NCBI GenBank assembly: GCA_001179505.1
Contig: CDMY01000218.1
Span: forward strand, 68,224 to 132,223
From: Vitrella brassicaformis
Taxonomy: Eukaryota; Sar; Vitrellaceae
DNA length: 64,000 nucleotides
Direction: 5' to 3'
The first letter of the stretch is position 1. Every line of letters begins with the position of its first letter. The position numbers were made by a program, and so were the translations under genes. The notes beneath the pieces were generated by a model, which was given only the letters and a program-made list of their open reading frames with translations, did no database searches and was not told the origin of the DNA. Positions 10,472 to 20,898 of the stretch are shown here, piece by piece.

Positions 10472-12150
10472 ATGTCGAGGTTGTTCTTCCTTTCTCGGGC
10501 CCTCCTGGCCGCCCTCTTGCAGTGTGGGTCAGCCCTCCATGTCAACGTCGGTGCCAAGGAAGCCGCCACCCGCCTGGGCTCCGTCACCGCCCTGACCTCG
10601 AACCTGACGGCCCTCATGGCCGCCGGGCGTAAGACCTTTGGCTACACGACCACCGAATACAACGACGTATTCCTGACGGGCTGCCCCGAGCGTAAAAAGC
10701 CGACGCGAAGGCGCGTCTCAGTGCGTGATGGATCATACGTTTGCAATGGCATGCAGGTGTGAGGAAGTATCTCTTCATGGCGCCGAGCAAGGAGGTCAAC
10801 ACGAAGGAAAACGCGCGGCCGTGGAAGGGGAGGCAGGTGGCCGTTGGCAAGTCGGGAGGGAACGTCATCTGCGAGCGAGCAATCGCTACAATATATACGC
10901 ATACAGGAGAGTTTTTCCTGTGGCTTTTTTCCAGACAAGAAGCTGACCTATCACCACACCATCAGCAAGTCCTTCCTCAAAATGTTCTGGTAAGCCGCTG
11001 GAGAGGCACGACGTATCAACACTGAGATGGCTAATGCATCTGGTGTGTGGCAGGAATACCTTGGTGTGCTCCGGCAAGTTCAACAACGAGCTCGCCCAGC
11101 TCCTCACCGTAATTAGTGGGGAGGCCCGAGAGTACGCCTTCAAGAAGCGCGTAACAGAGAAGACTGCGTCCCTGTGGCAAGTGTGGGCGACCCACTTTGA
11201 CTCTTTCACGATCAAACACCGCAATGAGAAGAAGGCCTGGATGAGATTCAAAAAGAGCTTCCTCTGGATGCCTGTAAGTCACGGCATGCCCACATTGCTA
11301 TACTCGACTAAGTCGACTTCCATCCCTTTTCTATTGTGGACTGACAGGGCGAGCTCGTGAAGGGACCACACCCGTCGATGCGCGCGTCGGACCCCGGGGA
11401 CGCCTTCGATGAAGAGACGTGCTGGTTTCACCGATGCGTCCAGCACGAAGATGGTACCGTCGAGCCTTCGTGTCCCTGGTACCATTACGTTGGAGCGGTA
11501 CGAATCATCTATATGGCCACTTTGCGCACTCCTGCCGTATGTATGTCTGCACTGTCCACAATTATATTGACAGGTGGTCCAGCATGTCATCACCGGTGTG
11601 GCCGACGGCAGATACGATCCCCTTTACATCGACCAATATCCCGGCACTGACGAGGATGGACTGACGAAGACCACATTTCTCAGAGATCAGATCAAGTGGG
11701 CACTCTGGCACCTCCAGACGTTCATCAGCTTCAACGGTCAGTCTGAGACACACGCACAGATGGCGGATGTATTGACTCTTTCACATCACCTGCACATGCC
11801 ACACAGGTGACAGCGAGGCGTGGATGCCTGCCTGGTGGGCTTGGGTGAACACCAAAAGGGGTCCCAGGTGGCAGGCCAAGACGGGCAAGCTGAAGCGCCT
11901 CGCCCAGGAGAACCCCGATCTCTACTGCCAGATCACCAATGGCTTCGTTCACGAGACGGACCCTTCCAGCGAAGAAGAGGAGAGTTGGGTGCCCGGCGAC
12001 CTCTTCGAGCCAATCCCTGGCTTCCCCTACGTCGAACACGAGCCTGAGGAAATGGACAAGGTCGCCCACGAAAACACGATTGTCGAGGCCACGGCATCCA
12101 GCGACGAGGAGAGCGAGGGAGACGAGGAGGAGGAGATGGACATCTGGTGA
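10472..12150 (+). CDS. Secreted protein with acidic tail, family not recognised
   Basis: The start at 10472 gives a signal peptide (MSRLFFLSRALLAALLQCGS, cleavage probably near SALH). Exons are about 10472-10690, 10757-10870, 10943-10991, 11054-11274, 11348-11499, 11574-11741 and 11808-12150. The joined protein of roughly 400 residues has many Trp residues and a few Cys (CSGKFNNELAQLL, ETCWFHRCVQHEDG, PSCPWYHYVG). Later come ADGRYDPLYIDQYPG, a DSEAWMPAWWAWV segment and a Glu-rich C-terminus ending DEEEEMDIW. No helix long enough for a membrane anchor follows the signal peptide. No family was recognised. The 10870/10943 junction is the least certain because the phase needs an unusual acceptor. 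Confidence 0.65.
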
Positions 12151-12696
12151 ACAGACACACTTGCATGCACACACAGACGGCAGTCACGAGAGAGAGAGAG
12201 AGAGAGAGAGACATTCGACTGGGTGACTGACTGGGGGTCTGCCTCACCTTTCTTCTTTTGACCCTGGGTGGCTGGCTGGGGGAAACAAGGGCGAGGGGGA
12301 AGGCTGGTAGAAGTGACAGAAGTGAGAAGTGCTGCAAGCAATTGTGTCACCTACTCTACCACTGCGAAAGAAACAAGACCGATGTTTTAGTGCAATTCAA
12401 CCAAGCAACGTCTCACAAATGCCGTGACCCTCATGAACCGGACACTCAGAGGTCAACACCGACACATCCATCCACATCTGTACACACAAAAATCGATTGC
12501 AACTGATTGATACGCCGGCGTACGCGTACACACTCATACACACAGAGATACTCGTACACACATATAACACGCACGCATACATCGGTATACATGCCATCAA
12601 AACCCGCCCACGCCATCACTGCCTGCAGCCGCTGCCTCCCTCTCGGCCTTTGAATCAATCAATCGATCGACCAGCCAATCGACATCAGCCGATCAA
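12151..12696. other. Convergent intergenic region with simple repeats
   Basis: It lies between two stop codons, at 12150 (+) and 12697 (-). It contains a (GA)n run at about 12189-12211 and CA-rich tracts at 12530-12590. The GATCAATCAATCGATCGACC-like stretches near 12650-12700 are low complexity. No gene was seen. Confidence 0.5.
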
Positions 12697-13359
12697 TCAC
12701 AGGTGTGTCCAATCCCCGTCATCCTCCTCCTCATGATCATCATCCTCGGGCAGCGCCTCCTCGCTCAGGACACTGGGAGTGCTCTCGTCCGACTCGCTCA
12801 CTCGGTGGTCGCCGTCACTCGGCAGGCGGGGCAGATGGATCACCGACGGCGGCAGGCAGGGACCGTCACCAAGCGAATGCGATGTCGCTGAATGAGCCAT
12901 GACGGGCGAGGAGGGCTTCACGGTCTCCCACTCATCCCCCTTTGTGTCGGTGGCAGTGTCGACCATGAGCCAGGCGTTGGCAGCCAGGTTCGCGCCTGGA
13001 GGACTGCGAGCAGCATCGAGGTCACGGCACCTGAATGGACGCAGCACACAAACGACGGCCATCGATTGACTGTGTCTGTTCGCCACCCAACCTCTTCTGC
13101 CCTACCTGCTCTGCTGGACATGAGTTGGCAGCGCTGCATCTTGGTCGCCGAGGGCGTCATGCGCTACATGAGTCCACTGGGCTCCTCTGGCCGCCTTGTG
13201 CTGCCTCAGCTGCGACGTGCGGGATCGAACGAGAGAAGCAGCCTTTTTTGATGTGAACGAGAGAAGCTTGAAGCAGCTGATGCAGCCTGGGCTGCCATGC
13301 TCTCCACGCAGCTTCATCTTCGTGATCTCCCCTTCGCGGCTGCAAGCTAAGCCGTGCAA
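12697..13359 (-). CDS. Small acidic-tailed hypothetical protein
   Basis: The two-exon reading has an upstream exon of about 13106-13359 ending ALPTHVQQS and a downstream exon from about 13031 starting CRDLDAARSPPGANL. The junction keeps phase 2 (AG + G) across a TG-rich intron with a CATTCAG acceptor. The protein ends in a Ser/Asp/Glu-rich tail (EDDDHEEEDDGDWTHL) at 12697. The start could be the Met at 13359 or MKLRGEHG a few codons later. No domain was recognised. It is divergent from the gene at 13573. Confidence 0.45.
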
Positions 13360-13572
13360 AGAAGCTTGCGTTTTTGATTCCTCGTTTTCCTCCTCCCCTT
13401 TTCCCTCAGCAGGCCTGCGCCGACAGCCCGACGCCCATCCGTCACCCTACTCTCTCAGATCTGCGCCAAGAGACGACCCGCCACCTCCCTCTCCCTGGCG
13501 CACCTTCTGCGCCCCGACGCCGCCAGGACCCTCCCAACGTCATCCACACACCCTCCCAAGTGCCGCGCAGTG

Positions 13573-16423
13573 ATGGCCGAAGACCGCAAGCGACCGCCAG
13601 TGTCTGCACGGGGCGGTCTCTTTGTCCTGGGTGCTCCGGTGCTGGGCATGACGCCTCGCCTGATGGGGCTATTTCGACAGCTCGACATCTCCCGCACTGA
13701 TGCTGAGGATGAGTTCGTCGAGTGCATTGAGCCGCCATTGCCGACTTCCATTTCTGCAGCAGCCACGCCGCCCGCTGTTACCAACACGCCCGAGCCCATC
13801 CGGCTCGTTGGCACGTGCCAGCGTCTGATGTCGAAGCGAGTCGGCCGTCGACTCAAGGCCAAGAGATACAGCAGCAGCCTGGTGGTGGCCAACCGGGGCG
13901 GCAGTGCGACGCCGGTGTCGAGCAAGGCCTTGGACACGCTCCTGCAAATGCCTCCGCCCGATGTTGCCGCACTCAATGGTGACGGCAAGAACGCATCGCT
14001 CATCAACCCGTATGCGGCTGGGGGCACGCTCAGTGAGAGCGAGGAGGGCAGCGACAACCACGACCCGTTCCCCTACGGCCAGGCGAACCACTTCACCCAC
14101 CCATTCATCCCTGAGCGTGACAGCACCATCCCGCCCATGTGTCCGGGGCCTCTCAACACGCGGCACCGGGCACAGCCGACGACCAACAATGTCTACCCTA
14201 CTGTGTGGGGGCGGGAGAAGCCGCTACCGAGGGAGGTGTTCGATCAGATCAACTTCCTCGAGAGAGAGGCCAAGCAGGCTGCGGAGGTGCGTCAGAAGAT
14301 GGATGGGTGGGTCGGTAAATGGCGGCTGGTGCATTGTGAGTGTGTGTATGGGTGTGGTGTGTGTGTGCAGAAGGGAGATTTCCAGAATGCACATCGGCTC
14401 CAGCAGCTCCGTCGTCACGTCATCGACGCGCAGCAGGCTGCGTTTGCCGAGATGGTGCGCATCGAGAGGGGCCTGCCACTGCCGCACACCATGGGCAACG
14501 TCACCAACATCAGCGTGCAGCCACCTGGCCTTGTGACACTCAAACCAGCGGATAAGGTGAGCACTGCGCGCACATACTCTCTCCCCTCTCCCTCTCGCTT
14601 TCCCTCTCACTGTGTGTGTCCGTGTGTGCAGGTGCAGCAGTTCCGCGATGCGCTGGCCTACATGGAGTCGGAGGCCAAGAAGCACTACAAACTCATTTAC
14701 ATGCCCGACCGGGCGGACACTGCCAGGGTGGAGCTCGCGGCCATCCACGGGCGGCTGAGGCAGCTACTCAACAGCTACAAGCACTACGACCTGCCTGCAG
14801 AGCTCACTCATCAGGTACGTGTGTGTGGATTGGTGCGTGTGATAGGGGTGGGTGGGCAGGGAGTGCGTGTGCATTGTGTGTGTGCACAGGCGAATGTGCT
14901 GAAGCAGCAGCTGAGTGGCTTCAAGCAGGTGAGAACCAACACACGGTCGGCACACTCAGTACCTTCCTTCTCTCTCTCTCTCTCTCTCTCCCCTACAGTT
15001 CGGCAAGTCCCATTCGCCTCAGATGCCCAAGTGGCGCGACGCGTGTGAGAGCTCCCGACTGTTCCTCACCACCACATACACCGACACCGACACAGACGCT
15101 GACAATGCCGCCCCACAGATAGTCAAGGTACCCCCCTCCCTCCCTCTGTTCCTCCCACTCATCTCTCTCTCTCTCTCTCTGCCTGTGTGTGTGTGTGTGT
15201 GTGGCATGTCGGTTCAGCTGCAAGACAACCCTCTTTTGGTGGCCTTCGCCCGCTGCTCCAAGATCCCCTATGACAGCGACCTGCTTCTGGTGCAGCAGAG
15301 GGTGGCCAAGTGTGCCTGGCCGCTGGGCGAGATGACGCTCGTGGCCAAGCTGCACCTCAAGAAGACGCTCGAGGTGCTCATCGACATCGGCACAGCCGGC
15401 GGCAGCCAGAAACTGGCCGACCTGGCCAAGACGATCGGGTGTGCGGAGAGCGTGTGGCTGCTTGGGCCGCATGGCCCGCTCTTCAGTGACCAAATGGTGC
15501 GGTCGGAATTGATTGATGGATGGATGGATGGGCGGACACATGTGTCTGTTGTGTTGTGTGTGTGTGGCAGGTGTGTGAGTTGCGGGAGGTGTTGGGTGCG
15601 GTGGATGTGGAGATGGTCAAGGGAGGAGGCACAGAGGCCGACACGTCGAGCGGACGACCCGCGGTACGCTACGCGCATCCCTCTCATGCGATGCGATCCG
15701 AACACACAGCGGATATCGTTTGTGTGGTTTACGGTGTTTGCAGGCTGATGTACTCGGTGATCTCATTGCGAAGATCAGTGGTACGCAACACACGCACAGC
15801 GACGGAAGGACGACAGGAAAAACCATCAGCCGCGTGTGTGTGTCGGCCTGTTCTGTAGATGTGGGTGGTGGTGGTGGTGGTGTGTCGATCCAGCCCCCCT
15901 CGCCCACGGCCGTGCCGCCCGCGGCTCTGGCATTCATACTCAACACCAATACCAATACCAACACCAACACCGACACGGCCAATGCAGGTCCGTTTGCGTC
16001 TACACACACACGTCAAGTCGACCACGAGTTGAGTGGCCATCTGTGTCTGTGTGTCGTGTGCATTTGGTAATGTTAGGCAATGGCGAGGCGGCGCCTCATG
16101 GGTCGTCCCCTCCTCTGACGGCCCAGGCGCTTCTGGAGTTCATCCAGCTCGGCGGCCACACCACCACTGCTACAAACAATACCCACAACACCATTCAGGA
16201 CATCAACAACACCGACACGGGTACGTCACGTCAGCACACTCGTCCATCCCTATGTGTGTGCCGGGGGTTGGGCACTCGTGAATGCCTGGCTGCGTGTGTG
16301 TGTGTGTGGACAGGTGGCAGCGACACGCCCAGCGGCCGGTGGAACCCCTGGACGTCGAATACCATACTCCCGACCGGTAAGGCCACTCGCACATCAAGGG
16401 TGCACGGAGCGGGTGACGCCATC

Positions 16424-16460
<37 letters not shown>

Positions 16461-16473
16461 TACAGGTGTCTGA
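13573..16473 (+). CDS. Large multi-exon hypothetical protein with helical segments
   Basis: The ATG at 13573 (MAEDRKRPPVSARGG) opens an exon running to about 14300. Exons follow at about 14371-14554, 14632-14815, 14890-14927, 14999-15127, 15219-15495, 15571-15663, 15744-15779 and several short ones. The last starts after TACAG at 16465 and stops at 16473 (GV-stop). The N-terminal third is low complexity. The middle is helical and charged (VFDQINFLEREAKQAAEVRQ, AHRLQQLRRHVIDAQQ, VELAAIHGRLRQLLNSY). A compact region with LHLKKTLEVLIDIGTAG and ESVWLLGPHGPLF precedes a Thr/Asn-rich, repetitive tail. No known family was recognised. Exons in the 3' third are short and uncertain. Confidence 0.6.
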
Positions 16474-17885
16474 TGGGTGGCAAGTGGCGGTGTGGGCAAG
16501 TATGGTCGTGGTGGTGCCTGAGCCCCAGTGTGTGCGTGAATGTGATACTGATTCGGTCCTTCTCTCCTCCTCCGCGTGTGTGTGTGTGTGCGTGTGTGTG
16601 TGGTGCTCGGTGGCCTTTGTCTGACGCTGCGGCCTCGCCCACCTCGGTCCGGCAGCAGCATCATGTGAAGGGTACAGAGCGCACACGCACACACAAGGGG
16701 CACAGTTGAGAGGGCATGCCGTCAATGTGGCGGCATAGACGATGAGATAGCTTTTATCTGCCTTTCTGCCTTTGCGTGTGAATGTGGTTTAAGTGCTCAT
16801 GCCGTGCCTGTGTGTGCATCTGTGGCGTGCTGGATGTGACGACATACGACGTACGACATATGGCCTTACGACTTACTTCCTCATGTTATTGGTGGTGCCA
16901 TGGTGGTCGCTAGATGTTCCTGCCTGCCTGCCTGCCTGCGTGTCTGCCTTTCTCGCACTCATTTGCGTGTGCATGTGCTGCGTACGTCCGTAGGAATGTA
17001 TCTGTCTGTGTATTTGTTGCTGACTGACTGACTCAGTCAGTGTATGTCTATATATCTATCCACCTATATGTATATATACATATGGACACCCATACGTATA
17101 CATACACACAGACACACGTGTATACATACATATTTGTGTGCATTACGCGAACGTACACATACCGTGCAAGTGCCGTGCTGGCTTCCTGACGAACTGACTG
17201 ACTGAATGTCCCCCCCCCCCTCTGCGTCATGGACGAATGGCGGCGGAGTTTTGGCTTTTCCCCCCTCCCTCCCTCCCTCCCTCTTCGTGACGACAGACGT
17301 GATGGCCTTTCTTTCTTGCTTTGACGGAGTTTTGTGTCTGGGTTTCCATGGTGGTCTGTGTGCATGGTGGTCTGATCTGGGTGGACGCCTGAATGTCGCT
17401 GGCTGGCTGGCTGGGTGTCTGTCTGTGTCTGTCTGTATCATACTACCCTCTCCCGCCCTTGCTTTCTCTGCGTGTGCGTGTCGTGTGTGTGTGTTTTGTG
17501 TGCGCGGGTGATGATGCGTGTGCCGTGGCTCGAATAAGTGAATGACGTGACCGACACTCATTCACCTGACACAGAGTGTTGAGTGAAAAACAGCAAATAC
17601 ACATACATAGGCACACAGATCAAGTCATCCATCCATCTGTCCGCCAGCCGATTAAAGTCAACCAGCCGCCGCCCACTGCCAGCCATTTCAGCCCCCCTTG
17701 ACGCCATCCCCCCGTCCCACCCACCACCCCTTCCAGTCGGTCGACAGCCACCTTGCAACGCCTCTCGACGCAGACAGACGGGGAGGTGCCTGATGCAGAT
17801 ACACCAAACAAGGAGAGGAAAGAGAAAAGGCAATAGACGTGTACAGACTTCCCCTTCCCCCATGTGTCGTGTCATCCGACCTCCG
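16474..17885. other. Convergent intergenic region, simple-sequence rich
   Basis: About 1.4 kb lies between two gene 3' ends. It contains long TG tracts (for example 16575-16600), GCCTGCCT repeats near 16922-16940, AT-rich short repeats of the TATATGTATATATACATATG type near 17068-17090, a poly-C run at 17210-17220 and CCCT repeats at 17263-17283. No frame with domain or splice support was found. Confidence 0.5.
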
Positions 17886-20019
17886 TCAGATGTCTGGCAG
17901 CAGCTTCAGGGAGGGGCCGTCCATCTTGCTGCGGGCGACGGACACCACCTGGGGGAAGGCAGCAGGACCACTGACGCCCCCCCGGGGCGCCGCGGTGGTG
18001 CGGAGCTCGATGGATGCCGACCCGTCATTGTACTTGGCCATCTCGATGTATGCCGCGAACTCGTCGCCCTCCTCGGCGCCACACAAGATGACGAATCGGT
18101 ATGTGACGAATCCGCTCCAGCCGTAGTCGGTGGTGCTGTAGGCGATGGTGCGGCAGCCCCACAGGGGCGGCTGCTGGGCCATCAGGGCACCGATGCGACG
18201 ACCGGAGTGACGCGTCACCTCACGCGACGACAACGCTGCCAACCTGCAAGAGCAGGGAGCGAAAAGGCAGACAACACGACACATTGGTGTGTTGTGTTCT
18301 CTCATTTGTGTCGCTGCATACGTACCTCCTGATGATCAGTCCTCGGAAGCTGCTGTAGTCCAAACCAGCGTCTGCAGGCACACAGACACAGCGGCAGACA
18401 GCATCCATGTCAACTTGGCTCCCCTGTGGTGCTTTGCCCTCCCCTCTCTCTCTCTCACCTCCGTACGCGGGAAATTCTCTATATCGGCACGGGGGATCGG
18501 CCGCATCGAAGCGATGTCGATATATGGCCGGCGCCCTCTGCCGCGTGTGCACCCTCACCAAGCCCCCACCCAGCTCGTCCCGCCCGCCGGCATTGCGCGT
18601 CAGCCGCATCCTCTCGCCCAGTCGGTGGCTGTAGAGGCTGTACTGGCGGAGGGCCTTTCGCCGGCTGTCGATGACGGCTTTGCTGCCCGCAAGCCGCAGG
18701 TCATCATTGGTCAGCTCGACGGGCAGCTGCTGCACTCGTCCACAGCTCTTGGCCAGCCGCAGCAGCGGCACGGTGCCCCGCCAGTCGCCCCCCGTAACCA
18801 TCATGTAGTGAAGCCGGATCAGTCGCAGCCGACGCACCAGACGACTGCCGTGGCTCGACTGGTTCAGCGGGGTGTAGCCGATGACGCCTGTGAGGCCGTC
18901 ACGTTGGATGATGCTGTCCATGTCGGCGACCAGGGCGGCCTCGACTGTGCTGCTGACCGCCTCGGATGTGCGGCAGAGGGCAGTGGAGTCGTGGGGCGTG
19001 AGGAAGGGCAGGAAGATGTCGCGCATGACGTCGGTGGGCAGGGACAGGCCTGGGAGGAGGGGCGGAGCGGCAGCACCAGACGACTCTACGGGCGCGTCAC
19101 CACGGGGGCGCTTCGAATTCACCTCAACCTGCACGCACACACCACACCACACCACACCACACACACTTGCCGTCAAGGTAATGGCGACCGGTGTGCCACA
19201 GCCGTACCTTCTTGTTTGTGCCAGTGGTCTCTGTGGTTTTCTCAGCGACGGCACTGGCCTGCTCGTCTGGAGTGACCAGCCCGAAGGTCTTGGAATGGCC
19301 CTCCAGCTGAAGCACACAGGAAGCTCCTCACATGCCTTCATTCGTCGAAGGATGGACAATAGGTGCGTGTGTGTGTGCGCACCAGCGCCGCGCCGTTCAG
19401 TCGTCTGAGTCCGTCCGTCAGGGGGCCGAGTGCGTCGGAGATGTCCGACACGGCGCCCTCCACCATCGGCAGACGACTCTCACCAACATACCCCTGCACG
19501 CAGCCACAGATCACACAAATGTGTTCAGAGGCAGGGAGGGAGGGAAGACACACTGACCTTCGCAGCTAAGTATCTGATCGTATCGCCCATCTGCACACAC
19601 CGCACACACCCCACACACCCCACACACATGTCACACCACCACCCGCCAGTTCACTGCCTCCCGGCATGGCCCCTCACCTGCGTCTGCAGCGCAACGACCT
19701 GCTCATGCAGGGTTAGCAGCCGCTCAAACGTCTCGCAGAACCTCTGCAAGGGCACACGCCACCACGAGATGATCATGAGAAGCCGACGAATGCATGACGG
19801 TCTTTGCATGTCTGTGTGTCCACATCATGGCTCACCGACTGCTCATCGTCTTGTGTGCCGCCATGATTGATCCACCCAAACACATTGCTAAAGAAACTAC
19901 CTGACCAACATAAACACCACACCACCACACACGAGAATTCCCTTCTCCCTCGCCCTCTCCCCACCAGCAAGCCCACCTGCGGCAGCTGATGCCGATGCTG
20001 ATGCCGATGGGCCGCTCAT
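17886..20019 (-). CDS. Paralogue A of a local F-box-like family
   Basis: The start at 20019 gives MSGPSASASASAAAG. Small exons follow encoding [61 protein letters not shown] and LEGHSKTFGLV. The main exon at about 18470-19130 has a basic patch (SKRPRGDAPVES) and then an F-box-like start (LSLPTDVMRDIFLPFL, ALCRTSEAVSSTVEAALV). The family block is [20 protein letters not shown] and [20 protein letters not shown]. The last exon carries PPLWGCRTIAYSTTDYG, YRFVILCGAEEGDEFAAYIE and ends LKLLPDI at 17886. F-box proteins usually supply substrates to SCF ubiquitin ligases, but the F-box match here is weak and by eye. The exon order matches B and C. No ubiquitin-like tail is present. Confidence 0.7.
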
Positions 20020-20398
20020 CCCGCCCGCTGCGGCTATGCTCACGGGAACCTCAAGCAATGCCTGAAGACCATCCACACCATGAAGCGTTGAGAGCGGTGT
20101 TTGCGATGGATGAGTGTCATCTCTCGTGCTGTGCTTACCGGTGAGAAGGCAGCGACTGGACGAGAAAGCAAATCAGTCCAACGATGAGTGAATGGGCCAA
20201 TCAATGGCGCCGCACACGTCAACCGCTGGAGCTGCAGACACACACGTGCAGAGGAGGTGAAATCATCAGTCAGGCCTCTCCTTCTCTCAATGTGCGCCAT
20301 CAATGTCTGACCGTGTTCTTTCCGCGTGTGTCGATGCCATCCGAACGCTATAAAGGGGAGATCCGCCACACACAGCGCAGCACAGATACGATTGGGAG
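20020..20398. promoter_or_regulatory. Shared head-to-head upstream region with TATA-like box and conserved 5' leader
   Basis: This lies between gene A (-) and the ubiquitin-like ORF (+). The plus strand has CTATAAAG at 20348-20355, about 45 nt before the ATG at 20400. On the minus strand, 20100-20220 matches the leader of gene C (23620-23740), including a conserved CACCGGTAAGCACAGCACGA (about 20120-20150), which looks like a 5' UTR splice donor. The promoter role is inferred. Confidence 0.4.
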
Positions 20399-20399
20399 A

Positions 20400-20754
20400 A
20401 TGAACCATCGCCGTCGCTTCATCTCAGTGTTTTCGCACCTTCGACGTCGCGAAGGCCACAGGACCGTGCCGCAGCCTGAAAGCCAAAGACGCAATCTTCT
20501 TCCCGTCAATTGCGAGCTTGAAGCCAAAGAGCTGAAAGAGGGAGAGAGCTGGCATCAGCTGAGTGAAGGGGATTCGCTCAAGGACGGCATGCAGATCCAT
20601 ATCAAGACACTCACTGGTACGTCGGGCACCAGTGGGTCGGGCAGCACACGTGAGATGGCCATCCTGCACTGATAACCATGGGTGTGGGTGTGTTGTTGTG
20701 TGCAGGCAAGACCATTACGCTGGACGTGGCGAGAGCGCTCGAGTACTTCCTGTG
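20400..20754 (+). pseudogene. Truncated ubiquitin-like ORF between paralogues A and B
   Basis: From the ATG at 20400 the frame reads MNHRRRFISVFSHLRRR and continues to DGMQIHIKTLTG. After an intron (about 20620-20705) it gives GKTITLDVARALEYFL-stop at 20754. The MQIHIKTLTGKTITLDV part is nearly ubiquitin residues 1-17, but the sequence then diverges and stops, so no ubiquitin fold can form. It may be a remnant of an F-box/ubiquitin gene like paralogue C, or 5' leader of gene B. A conserved leader donor (CCGGTAAGCACAGCACGAGA) follows at about 20788. Confidence 0.5.
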
Positions 20755-20898
20755 AGTGAACACACCTCCTGCCGGCGGAAACCGGTAAGCACAGCACGAG
20801 AGATGACAGGCGGGTTCACGACGCACTCACTGCGCCATTGTGTGTGTGGCGCTCTTCAGGCGTCGTGTGGGCTGCCGTGAGGCCAGCGGGCGGCAGCT

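Noticed and set aside
17040-17130. AT-rich TATATG stretch considered as a promoter or a tRNA-like structure
   Set aside because: It lies between two converging gene ends. No cloverleaf or TATA-plus-start arrangement could be built.
20184-20399. Extension of the ubiquitin-like ORF upstream to 20184
   Set aside because: The part before 20400 overlaps a TATA-like box and the conserved minus-strand leader of gene A, so it is more likely regulatory.
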